NCBI GenBank assembly: GCA_015486475.1
Contig: WFRO01000078.1
Coordinates: forward strand, 1-12,361
Source of the DNA: Bacteroidales bacterium
GTDB taxonomy: Bacteria; Bacteroidota; Bacteroidia; Bacteroidales; VadinHA17
Reading direction: 5' to 3'
Length of the DNA stretch: 12,361 bases
A program made the position numbers and the translations under genes. Shown here piece by piece: positions 6,394 through 12,361 of this stretch. The notes under the pieces are model-generated. The model worked only from the letters and a program-made list of their open reading frames with translations, made no database searches and was not told the DNA's origin. Positions within the stretch are counted from its first letter, which is position 1, and every line of letters starts with the position of its first letter.

Positions 6394-6425
6394 TTTAAAT
6401 GTTTCTATGATTTTGACTATATTTG
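6394..6425 (+). promoter_or_regulatory. candidate promoter of the toxin-antitoxin operon
   Basis: TATATTTG at 6418-6425 matches TAnnTTTG fully. A TTTA at 6394-6397, 20 bp upstream, is a weak -33 candidate. The ATG follows 20 nt later, so this transcript would have a short leader, unlike the two near-leaderless cases earlier in the window. Confidence 0.5.
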
Positions 6426-6445
6426 TTAAATAAAACACAGGTCAT

Positions 6446-6649
6446 ATGGCTACTATACTCCTGACATCCGATTCAAAGAAGGATCTGGATCTTATTTTAC
6501 AACTTGCAAAAAAAATAGGGATAGACGCCAAAAAACTCTCCCCGGATGAAACCGAAGAGATCGCTTTGTCTATTGCTATAAAGAAAGGAAGAACCGGAGA
6601 ATATACAGATACGGATTCTTTCCTTAAAAAACTTGACAATGCTGGTTAA
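6446..6649 (+). CDS. antitoxin of a RelE-type toxin-antitoxin pair
   Basis: This 67-residue protein is small, charged and lies directly upstream of a RelE-like gene, overlapping its start by 11 bp. This is the usual antitoxin-first arrangement, with translational coupling. It begins with a short strand (MATILLTSDSKKDL) and has helices LDLILQLAKKIGIDAKKLS and ETEEIALSIAIKKG. The C-terminal part TDTDSFLKKLDNAG is a plausible toxin-wrapping segment. I do not recognise a named DNA-binding fold such as ribbon-helix-helix or Phd/YefM, so the call rests mainly on position and size. In known systems the complex represses its own promoter; the TATATTTG element at 6418 would be the site concerned. The gene is AT-rich against its neighbours. 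Confidence 0.7.
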   Translation: MATILLTSDSKKDLDLILQLAKKIGIDAKKLSPDETEEIALSIAIKKGRTGEYTDTDSFLKKLDNAG

Positions 6650-6908
6650 AATCGACCGTTCTTTTGAGAAGGATGTCAGGAAAATTAAAGACAAAAATAT
6701 TCTAAAAAGGATCTCGTCAGTAATCAGACAAACACAAAAAGCGAAAGACCTCAGCGAGATCAGAAACCTGAAAAAACTATCTGTATCAGAAAAAGAATAT
6801 CGTATTCGGATAGGCGATTACAGGATAGGTCTTATAATTTCCGGGAATACCATTGAATTCATTCGCTGCTTGCATCGAAAAGATATTTACAAATATTTTC
6901 CCAGGTAA
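6639..6908 (+). CDS. RelE/ParE-superfamily toxin
   Basis: This 89-residue protein has the RelE fold signature: N-terminal VKIDRSFEKDVRKIKDKN, a helical hairpin, then the basic strand pair EYRIRIGDYRIGLIISGNTI (about residues 53-72). It ends with FIRCLHRKDIYKYFPR, where family members place catalytic Arg, His/Lys and Tyr residues. RelE-type toxins cleave mRNA in the ribosomal A site; ParE members instead poison gyrase. The C-terminal HRKDIYKYFP fits RelE-like interferases better. ATG 6639 is chosen over TTG 6633; both overlap the antitoxin stop. It is convergent with the PlsC-like gene, with 15 bp between them. Activity is inferred from the preserved basic and aromatic residues. Confidence 0.87.
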   Translation: MLVKIDRSFEKDVRKIKDKNILKRISSVIRQTQKAKDLSEIRNLKKLSVSEKEYRIRIGDYRIGLIISGNTIEFIRCLHRKDIYKYFPR

Positions 6909-6923
6909 AGTTCTCCGAACCAC

Positions 6924-7688
6924 CTATCCTCTCCCGTGATACCTTTCCATCTCCGCTTTCATCCACCGGCGGACGGACTTTGTCATTTTCGTCACCGACT
7001 CCAGGTCGGGCTGTTCCCCATCTTTCGCCGGAATTTCGGGATATACCGGATCTCCCACGATGGTCGTGATATCCAGAATATTTTTGGATAATTCTTTGCC
7101 GAAAAATTTCCGGGGTTTGAAAAGATGTATGACAGGCACCACAGGACAGTGGGCCATGTGGGCCAGGTAAAAAGAGCCCCGCTGGAAATGGTCGATCCCC
7201 TGGTAGAGGTGCCACAGCTCAGCCTCGGGAAAAAAATGGACGATCTCTCCCCTGTCGATGGCCTCCAGCACCGCCGGCGTGATCCGCCGGATCCCCATCA
7301 CCCCGTCCGGGATCGGGAAGCCGCGGAGCGCCGGGAACAGTTTCCGGTAAAAGGGCGCCTCAAAGTTCCGCTGCACCGAGGCATAACGGGCCAGACGGGG
7401 ATAAAAGACCTTTCCCGTGAGGACGGTATCGAAAAGATGACAATGGTTGGCCACCGTAATAAATCCTTTTTTCTTCAACGATCTCAGCTTTTTCCGGCCC
7501 CGGATCCTGTGGCGGCCGATAACACTGAAAAAGCCCCCCCCCAGAAAGAGCACAAATAAAAAGACCAATACCGAAGAATAGATCCTGAAAAACAGGCCGG
7601 TCCGGATAAAGACATAGTCCGGACCGATCTCCAGCGGATAAACGGATTCCATGGGGATCTGCTGTTCACGCACCTTTTCCTTTTTCAT
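6924..7688 (-). CDS. PlsC-like 1-acylglycerol-3-phosphate acyltransferase
   Basis: This 254-residue protein has one hydrophobic segment near residues 31-57 and the PlsC/LPLAT acyltransferase core. Motif I is the catalytic HX4D, NHCHLFD with His82 and Asp87. A candidate motif II is LRGFPIP near 121-127, and motif III is FFPEAELW near 152-159, in place of the usual FPEGTRS. The C-terminus PVVPVIHLF followed by TIVGDPVYPEIP fits the family. Such enzymes acylate lysophosphatidic acid or related lipids at the membrane. The altered motif III could mean a different acceptor. The gene follows the GT4 gene by 6 bp on the minus strand and is almost certainly co-transcribed with it, so a role in a glycosylated lipid is possible but not shown. 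It lies 15 bp from the convergent toxin gene. Confidence 0.88.
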   Translation of the reverse strand: MKKEKVREQQIPMESVYPLEIGPDYVFIRTGLFFRIYSSVLVFLFVLFLGGGFFSVIGRHRIRGRKKLRSLKKKGFITVANHCHLFDTVLTGKVFYPRLARYASVQRNFEAPFYRKLFPALRGFPIPDGVMGIRRITPAVLEAIDRGEIVHFFPEAELWHLYQGIDHFQRGSFYLAHMAHCPVVPVIHLFKPRKFFGKELSKNILDITTIVGDPVYPEIPAKDGEQPDLESVTKMTKSVRRWMKAEMERYHGRG

Positions 7689-7694
7689 AGGCTG

Positions 7695-8888
7695 TCAGGC
7701 TACCCGGTGTTCCGGAATGTCTGTGATCACATTTTCCTTGTTACCATCCTGTTTGTTTGTTGCCACACCGGCGATCTCTGAGAGGAACGTCTCATATTCA
7801 TCCATGGATCTCTCAAAACGGTATTTCTCGGCCATGGCCAGGATCCTGTCCCGCAGCTCCTGACTACGCAGCTCATCGAGATGTTCGTACCAGTAGTCGA
7901 TCTGCCGGGCCAGGTCGTCCGGATCATCCGATCTGAAGATGAACCGGTCATCCAGTGCGAACTGAGAGGCGGCCGAGTACTTTGAGTCGCTGATCAGGCA
8001 GGGCAGGCCGCATCCTATCGCCTCGGCCGTGGAGAGGCTTTCCAGCTCCACGACAGAGCCATGCACATACATGTCGGCTGTATTCAGGAACCTCAGTTTA
8101 TCTTCATCGCTGATATACTTGATATAGGGTTTTACGGGCAAGGTCTCACCCAGGAGCACAAGTTCTTCGGTATCTTCTCCTTTGCCTGCCAGGATGAGCT
8201 GGATGTTATCCTTGTATTTTGAGCGTTTCACCCCTTCGATCAGCAGTTTTTGTCTTTTTTCACCCGCGTGTCTTCCCACGGCGATCAGCACCATTTTATT
8301 CCCGAACCATTCAGGCCGTGTATAATCCCCCGGCACATACGCTGACGGGATCCCGTTGGAGATCACCTTATGCCGTCCCTTGACACCTTCGGACTTCAAC
8401 AGGTCACTGGCAAATTGTGAGGGACTGATGATGTTATCCACACGGTTGAACAGAAAATGCTTAAAAGAAAACCAGATAACCCTCTCCAGTACCTTGCCGG
8501 ATTTGCCCAGGGCCACCATGATATTCTGGGGTTGCACATGAAAAGATCCTACCACAGGGACTTTCAGCCGTTTAGCCATCTTAACTACGCCCTTGGCCAT
8601 CAGGAGAGGAAATTGAACCATCACTACATCAGCCCCTTCTATGGCTTTTCGAAAAGTCTTTTTGTCATTTTTGCCCAGCAAAAACACCATATTCTCCAAG
8701 GCTCCTTCCGCTCCGGGGAGCACAAATCCCGGGATCTTGTAAAAGTCAGGATCTTCCGGATCTTTGTGGATCGCAGAGATGATCCTCACTTCATGGCCCC
8801 TGGCTTTGAGGGCTTCGGCAATGCGCATGGTAGCGATGGTGCCCCCATTGGCTTCATTGTAAGTATCAACAGCTATTACTATGATCAT
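7695..8888 (-). CDS. GT4-type glycosyltransferase, first gene of the glycolipid-like pair
   Basis: This is a 397-residue GT-B retaining glycosyltransferase of family GT4. The N-terminal domain begins MIIVIAVDTYNEANGGTIAT with the Gly-Gly acceptor-site loop. Further features are VVGSFHVQPQNIM, the linker VLIAVGRHAGEKRQKLLIEG, and the C-terminal donor-site E-X7-E motif with Glu281 and Glu289 (VELESLSTAEAIGCGLP). The frame is open upstream to 8987 but the extra 33 residues are not family-like, so ATG 8888 is taken. The N-terminus resembles diacylglycerol glucosyltransferase-like proteins, from memory of the family. With a PlsC-type enzyme 6 bp downstream, a lipid acceptor is reasonable. It is divergent from the secreted TPR gene across 224 bp. 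The family is firm, the sugar and acceptor unknown. Confidence 0.88.
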   Translation of the reverse strand: MIIVIAVDTYNEANGGTIATMRIAEALKARGHEVRIISAIHKDPEDPDFYKIPGFVLPGAEGALENMVFLLGKNDKKTFRKAIEGADVVMVQFPLLMAKGVVKMAKRLKVPVVGSFHVQPQNIMVALGKSGKVLERVIWFSFKHFLFNRVDNIISPSQFASDLLKSEGVKGRHKVISNGIPSAYVPGDYTRPEWFGNKMVLIAVGRHAGEKRQKLLIEGVKRSKYKDNIQLILAGKGEDTEELVLLGETLPVKPYIKYISDEDKLRFLNTADMYVHGSVVELESLSTAEAIGCGLPCLISDSKYSAASQFALDDRFIFRSDDPDDLARQIDYWYEHLDELRSQELRDRILAMAEKYRFERSMDEYETFLSEIAGVATNKQDGNKENVITDIPEHRVA

Positions 8889-8893
8889 AATGT

Positions 8894-8901
8894 AAAATTT
8901 A
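8894..8901 (-). promoter_or_regulatory. weak -7 candidate for the GT4/PlsC unit
   Basis: On the minus strand TAAATTTT agrees with TAnnTTTG in all but the last base. It lies 5 nt before the ATG at 8888, the same near-leaderless spacing seen at 2880 and 4194. I see no -33 element, so this is tentative. Confidence 0.3.
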
Positions 8902-9112
8902 AAATGATTAAAACATGACACCGGAAAGAGCCCCGGTCCGGGTAAATTTACCATGTCTGCCGTTGCCGGAAACACTCTATGGCACAAATATGAACCCTTT
9001 TTACTCCCTTATTCATAAAGTTGTACGCCGGAAAGCCACATCATCCAGCAGGGAAAGTCTTATTTTTACCGCTCCGTCGTTGAAGATGAAGTGCAACGAT
9101 CAAACAAAATCG

Positions 9113-10597
9113 ATGAAAAAGAATCTTCTTTTCTGGTTTCTCCTTTTTCTCCCGGTAGCGGGAGCATCGGGCCAGTATCAGTTCAATGGGAACTGCCGTA
9201 ACGGCTGGGTCCTGTTGTTTGATCTGAAATTCGACGAAGCCCGGCAACTCATGCAAAAAGAGCTCTCCATACGTCCAACCAATTATTATGCACTTTATCT
9301 GGAACAGACGATCGATGCCTGGGCGTTGTACATCAATCCGGAGGAAAAGGCGTACGAGGCTTTTCTTGACAACTATGATAAAAAAAGGAAGACCATGGAC
9401 GGCCGGTATGAAGATTCTCCCTACTACCTGATGTGTAAGTCGGAGATGGATCTGCAGGCCGGGCTTTTCAGGGTCCTGAACGGATCGCTGCTCGGCGGGG
9501 CCAATAAGCTTTATAAAGGATACAAGGAGGTACATAAAAACCTAAAATTGTATCCGGATTTTGCTCCAAGCCGGATGATAGACGGCTTTTTCAACTGCGC
9601 CCTGTCCAACCTCCCGCCATTTGTAAAAGGGGTAGCATCCCTCTTCTCGGTTTCCTCCGATTTTGACAAGGGATGGGAAACGCTGGAAGATGTTTACCGG
9701 CAGCAGGAACATATCCGCGGGATCAATGCCGGATCGGCACTCTTCCTGATCTTCGTGGCCAAGATCAACAAAACGCCGGAGATCGTTTACGACCTCACCC
9801 AAAACTATGACACCTCTTTCAGGGAGCTGTTCATGCCGCAGTTTTTCAAGGCCAACATTGAATACCGCACGGGGCACAATGAACAGGCGCTGGGAACGCT
9901 TGCCACCCTTCACAGGGGAAATGGCCCAGAGGCGGAATTCCTGTATAATTACATGACGGGCAAAGCCTTGTTGCGCAAGCTGGATCCGGAGGCAGGGAAT
10001 TATATCCAACAGTTTCTGAAGGATCTGCACGAAGAGGATTATTTCAGGGAGATGACTTACGCGCTGGCGCTGGTTCACCTCCTCCGCGGCGACCGGGAGA
10101 AATATCATGACCTCTGCCGGGAGGTGATCGAAAAGGGGGATGATATCATCGAGCGCGACCGGGAAGCGCTCTATGATGCATCGCTGGACTACGAGCCGGA
10201 TATCGCGCTCGTCAAAACCCGGCTGTTGCTCGACGGCGGTTACCTGCAACGGGCCGGAAAGAACATTTCGGACTATGAAGCACATCCCCGTCCGGCACTT
10301 CCTTACAAGCTGGAGTACCATTTTCTGAAAGGCAGGTATGCCCTGGCTTCCGGAGATACCACAGCAGCCATCCGGTATTTTCAATGGGTGCTTCAGAACG
10401 GGCGGGATGAAAAATACCTTTTTGCCAGTGAGGCAGCCCTCCGCCTGGGAGAGATCTATGAAAAACAAAAAAATTATCCGCTGGCCTATCAGTATTACAA
10501 GACCTCCACCGATCTGTATAAAAGCAGTTATTATGAATATATCGGGAGCAAGGCGGAGAAAGGGGAAGAGCGGGTAAAAGAGTTGATGAAGCGATAA
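9113..10597 (+). CDS. secreted TPR-like helical repeat protein
   Basis: The protein has 494 residues from the preferred start ATG 9113. This start begins a clear signal peptide, MKKNLLFWFLLFLPVAGASG, with likely cleavage near residues 19-20. The open frame extends to 8915, but the upstream 66 residues have no family features. The rest is helical repeats: FDEARQLMQKELSIRPTNYYAL is TPR-like near residues 38-60. The C-terminal units ALASGDTTAAIRYFQWVLQ, ASEAALRLGEIYEKQKN and PLAYQYYKTSTDLYKSSYY are clear TPRs. The middle section (SNLPPFVKGVASLFSVSSDFDKGWETL) recalls the pattern in the TTC39/IML2 group, which I note only as a resemblance. It probably acts in the periplasm or on the outer membrane. 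The stop codon lies within an 8-bp repeat array. It faces the second glycosyltransferase convergently. Confidence 0.82.
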   Translation: MKKNLLFWFLLFLPVAGASGQYQFNGNCRNGWVLLFDLKFDEARQLMQKELSIRPTNYYALYLEQTIDAWALYINPEEKAYEAFLDNYDKKRKTMDGRYEDSPYYLMCKSEMDLQAGLFRVLNGSLLGGANKLYKGYKEVHKNLKLYPDFAPSRMIDGFFNCALSNLPPFVKGVASLFSVSSDFDKGWETLEDVYRQQEHIRGINAGSALFLIFVAKINKTPEIVYDLTQNYDTSFRELFMPQFFKANIEYRTGHNEQALGTLATLHRGNGPEAEFLYNYMTGKALLRKLDPEAGNYIQQFLKDLHEEDYFREMTYALALVHLLRGDREKYHDLCREVIEKGDDIIERDREALYDASLDYEPDIALVKTRLLLDGGYLQRAGKNISDYEAHPRPALPYKLEYHFLKGRYALASGDTTAAIRYFQWVLQNGRDEKYLFASEAALRLGEIYEKQKNYPLAYQYYKTSTDLYKSSYYEYIGSKAEKGEERVKELMKR

Positions 10598-10616
10598 AGC
10601 GATGAAGAGATGAAGA
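10585..10616. repeat. GATGAAGN octamer array across the TPR gene stop codon
   Basis: Four 8-bp units run in register: GATGAAGC, GATAAAGC, GATGAAGA, GATGAAGA. The second unit supplies the TAA stop (10595-10597) of the secreted TPR protein. This is the same arrangement as at the miaA stop, with a different period. Confidence 0.85.
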
Positions 10617-10675
10617 GAAAGAAATAGTTTTGCCCAAAGGTTCCGGGTGAACAACAGGAAAAAGAGCAGGATCGC

Positions 10676-11803
10676 CTATTTTTTTACCTTCTCATACAGT
10701 TCCAGCACATTCCGGACAAAGATCTCCCAGGAGTATTTTTTCTTTTCCTCACGGATGGCGGGCTGGAATTCCGGTCCGCGGTCGTTGTTGAAAAAGTCGG
10801 CGATGGCGCCGGCGATGGCTTCCGGCTCTTTTTCGACAACATAACCGACCTTGCCGTGGGGAACATACTCTTTCAGTCCCCCCACATCGGTCACCAACAT
10901 GGGTTTCTCAAAATGATAAGCGATCTGGGTAATACCGCTCTGCGAGGCGGAGTGGTAGGTCTGTGCCACCAGGTCAGCGGCCGAGAACCAGTAACGTACC
11001 TCCTCCACCGGCACAAAATCATCCACCACCTGCACCTGCTCCTCCAGGCCTTTCTCCCGGATGATCCCCAGGTAGCGCTCCTTGTCGTCATAGAACTCGC
11101 CCACCACCAGCAGCCGGAGGCCCAGCTTCTGTACCTCAGGCCGGGCGAACGACTCCAGCAGAAGCTCCAGCCCCTTGTACTTCCGCACAAAGCCGAAGAA
11201 GAGCACATACCGCCGGTCCGGATCAAGGCCGAGGTGACGGCAGGCCTCCTCCTTCGGCACACCCTCCCCCAGGTTGTCATCCAGCGGGTGGGGGGTGTAA
11301 ATGATATTCCGGAAGTTGTTCTCCTGCAACTGCTGTTCCACAGTGCGGGAGAATGTGATATAGCCGTCGATCTTACGCAGGAAATAATTGGTGAGCAGAT
11401 GATCGCCGGGCCGTTTCTCGTGGGGATAGAGGTTGTCCACCACAGCCAGGGTAGTGATATTCTTTTTCAGGAAACGCACGATGGTACCGAACAACGGTCC
11501 CATGAACGGGATCCAGTTGCGGAAGATCAGGAGATCGGGACGGAGTTTGTTGATCTTCCGGGCCGTGGCCACCCAGTTGAAGGGGTTGATGCTGTTCATC
11601 CAGACATGGATCTCCAGGCCTTCGGGCGGCGGACCGTCGGCCATCTGGGTCTTGCCGGGGAAAAGGAAGGAAGGATATTGTAATTTGTATGTAACAATGC
11701 CCGCCTCATAACCGGCATGCAGGAAAGCCCGGCACATCGCCTCGTCGATGACGGCCAGACCCCCGCGGAGGGGATAAGCGGGTCCGATGATCAAAACTTT
11801 CAT
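10676..11803 (-). CDS. GT4-like glycosyltransferase with degenerate E-X7-E
   Basis: This is a 375-residue GT-B glycosyltransferase. The N-terminus MKVLIIGPAYPLRGGLAVID shows the Gly-Gly acceptor loop, followed by LLIFRNWIPFMGP and DGYITFSRTVEQQL. The second domain has VLFFGFVRKYKGLELLLESF (donor-site Arg/Lys), VQVVDDFVPVEEVRYWFSAADLV, and YHSASQSGITQIAYHFEKPMLVTDVGGLKE. In the position of the E-X7-E motif this protein has SASQSGITQIAY (from Ser285), so the first Glu is absent. Related Bacteroidota enzymes share this pattern, so loss of activity should not be assumed. ATG 11801-11803 lies in a heptad array, with an in-frame TGA one codon upstream. The enzyme may act in surface polysaccharide or glycolipid synthesis; no cluster neighbours confirm that. 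Confidence 0.88.
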   Translation of the reverse strand: MKVLIIGPAYPLRGGLAVIDEAMCRAFLHAGYEAGIVTYKLQYPSFLFPGKTQMADGPPPEGLEIHVWMNSINPFNWVATARKINKLRPDLLIFRNWIPFMGPLFGTIVRFLKKNITTLAVVDNLYPHEKRPGDHLLTNYFLRKIDGYITFSRTVEQQLQENNFRNIIYTPHPLDDNLGEGVPKEEACRHLGLDPDRRYVLFFGFVRKYKGLELLLESFARPEVQKLGLRLLVVGEFYDDKERYLGIIREKGLEEQVQVVDDFVPVEEVRYWFSAADLVAQTYHSASQSGITQIAYHFEKPMLVTDVGGLKEYVPHGKVGYVVEKEPEAIAGAIADFFNNDRGPEFQPAIREEKKKYSWEIFVRNVLELYEKVKK

Positions 11804-11822
11804 AGTTCAAAGTTCATAGTTC
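11802..11822. repeat. heptad array at the glycosyltransferase start codon
   Basis: Three 7-bp units on the minus strand (GAACTAT, GAACTTT, GAACTAT) overlap the ATG at 11803-11801. A fourth degenerate unit, GAAAGTT, continues into the coding sequence. The array supplies an in-frame TGA at 11809-11807, one ACT codon before the start. Confidence 0.8.
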
Positions 11823-11936
11823 GCTGCGCGAATGAAATTAATTAGAAATTTACTCGCTACGCTCGTGTAATTAGCTCCCGATGGTCGCGAAATTAAGTAG
11901 AAATTTATCCCGACCAGTCGGGATGAAATTAAGTAG
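11820..11936. repeat. GAAATTAAGTAG linkers alternating with short palindromes
   Basis: A 19-nt linker (GAAATTAATTAGAAATTTA at 11834-11852, and 11889-11907 with one change) is repeated. A 12-nt part recurs at 11925-11936 and 12063-12074. Between linkers are short GC-rich segments. Two are clear palindromes: TTCGC-TGC-GCGAA (11820-11832) and the 8-bp stem ATCCCGAC/GTCGGGAT (11907-11924). The other two segments are not convincing hairpins. Confidence 0.65.
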
Positions 11937-12180
11937 CTGGTCATTTCTCCATCTTTCCATTATTCCATTATTCCAATCTTCCATCCTCCCATCCTTTTGC
12001 CTTTTGCCTTTTTACTTTTGCCTTGTATTGTCATACGGTTGTCATTCGGTAGAAACTAGGTAGAAATTAAGTAGTTGTTTACATATTTTTCCATTTTTCC
12101 AATACTCCAATATTCCAATATTCCATCATTCCAATATTCCATCCTTTTGCCTTTTGCCTTTATACTTTTGCCTTGTATTG

Positions 12181-12235
12181 TCATACGGTGGTCATACGAT
12201 GGTCATACAGTAGTTATACAATGGTCATTCAGCAA
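12181..12235. repeat. 11-bp periodic array, second locus
   Basis: Five 11-bp units run in register: TCATACGGTGG, TCATACGATGG, TCATACAGTAG, TTATACAATGG, TCATTCAGCAA. They are the reverse-complement counterpart of 5857-5922 and abut the 66-bp composite block in the same order relative to it. Confidence 0.75.
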
Positions 12236-12237
12236 TG

Positions 12238-12303
12238 ATCCTTCAAACCTGGAACCTGGAACCTGGAACCTGGAACTTCTTTTACCTTTCCTTCCATCTT
12301 TCC
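12238..12303 (+). repeat. composite repeat block, inverted copy 2
   Basis: This is the opposite-orientation copy of 5791-5856, with three differences in 66 positions. It holds four in-register heptads, AAACCTG then GAACCTG three times (12245-12272). Two of the three differences fall in heptad units and would be expected from drift or homogenisation within the array. Confidence 0.85.
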
Positions 12304-12361
12304 ATCTTTCCAATATTCCATTATTCCATTATTTCACTTTTCTACCTCTTCCTTTTTCCCC

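Larger units (their letters stand above)
11941..12361. repeat. gene-free composite repeat region
   Basis: I see no credible gene between 11804 and 12361; the only open frame there (11881-12063) is made of repeats. In plus-strand order it holds degenerate ATTCCATT octamers, CTTTTGC heptads and ATACNNTGGTC 11-mers. A second set of all three follows, then GAACCTG heptads and pyrimidine-rich TTCCATC units. Bases 11991-12040 and 12141-12190 are direct repeats exactly 150 bp apart with 48 of 50 positions identical. The array probably continues past the window end. Confidence 0.8.

Noticed and set aside
8915..9112. 66-residue N-terminal extension of the secreted TPR protein
   Set aside because: A signal peptide starts at 9113; upstream residues look like translated intergenic DNA and would bury the signal peptide.
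9542..10654. Open frame of 370 codons on the minus strand
   Set aside because: It lies opposite the secreted TPR gene, starts in repeats and shows no recognisable motifs.
10856..11683. Plus-strand open frame of 275 codons
   Set aside because: It is antisense to the second glycosyltransferase, which has clear GT-B motifs.
11881..12063. 60-codon open frame in the repeat tail
   Set aside because: Its translation is made of low-complexity repeat units with no start context or motif.
11804..12361. Possible CRISPR array in the repeat-rich tail
   Set aside because: Units are 7-11 bp and degenerate, without 25-40 bp repeats and unique spacers, and no cas gene is nearby.

Overview
The window looks like chromosome of a member of the Bacteroidota, probably Bacteroidales. 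Three things suggest this: a 6-bladed beta-propeller lipoprotein of the kind abundant in that phylum, TAnnTTTG-type -7 promoter elements, and no clear Shine-Dalgarno sequences in front of most genes. Gene order is accessory or mixed housekeeping, with no rRNA, tRNA or CRISPR array. Most genes are GC-rich. The beta-propeller gene (781-2055) and the toxin-antitoxin pair (6446-6908) are visibly AT-richer.

Layout, left to right. A TPR protein cut by the window edge (1-702, +). A beta-propeller lipoprotein (781-2055, +), convergent with a REP-associated tyrosine transposase (RAYT, 2081-2686, -). A nested palindromic element (2760-2864) lies between the RAYT start and a divergent LuxC-family acyl-CoA reductase (2894-3964, +). 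Next come a pRiA4b ORF-3-like acidic protein (4208-4720, +), miaA (4806-5723, +), a Nudix hydrolase (5927-6388, +) and a RelE-type toxin-antitoxin module (6446-6908, +). On the minus strand a two-gene unit, GT4 glycosyltransferase then PlsC-like acyltransferase (8888 down to 6924), may make or modify a glycolipid. A secreted TPR-like protein (9113-10597, +) is divergent from it and convergent with a second GT4 glycosyltransferase (10676-11803, -). The last 558 bases (11804-12361) contain only repeats.

The most unusual content is between the genes. Much of the intergenic DNA is made of degenerate short-period tandem repeats with periods of 7, 8, 9 or 11 bp, and a 12-bp one lies inside the acyl-CoA reductase gene. 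They abut or overlap gene boundaries. Heptad arrays supply the start codons of miaA and of the 11803 glycosyltransferase, each with an in-frame TGA one codon upstream. Other arrays contain the stop codons of miaA and of the TPR gene. One 66-bp composite block occurs twice in opposite orientation, 6.4 kb apart, with 63 of 66 positions identical by manual alignment. A 26-bp direct repeat brackets the pRiA4b-like gene. Together with the RAYT and its palindromic element, this suggests a genome shaped by a dispersed modular repeat family whose mechanism and function I cannot name.
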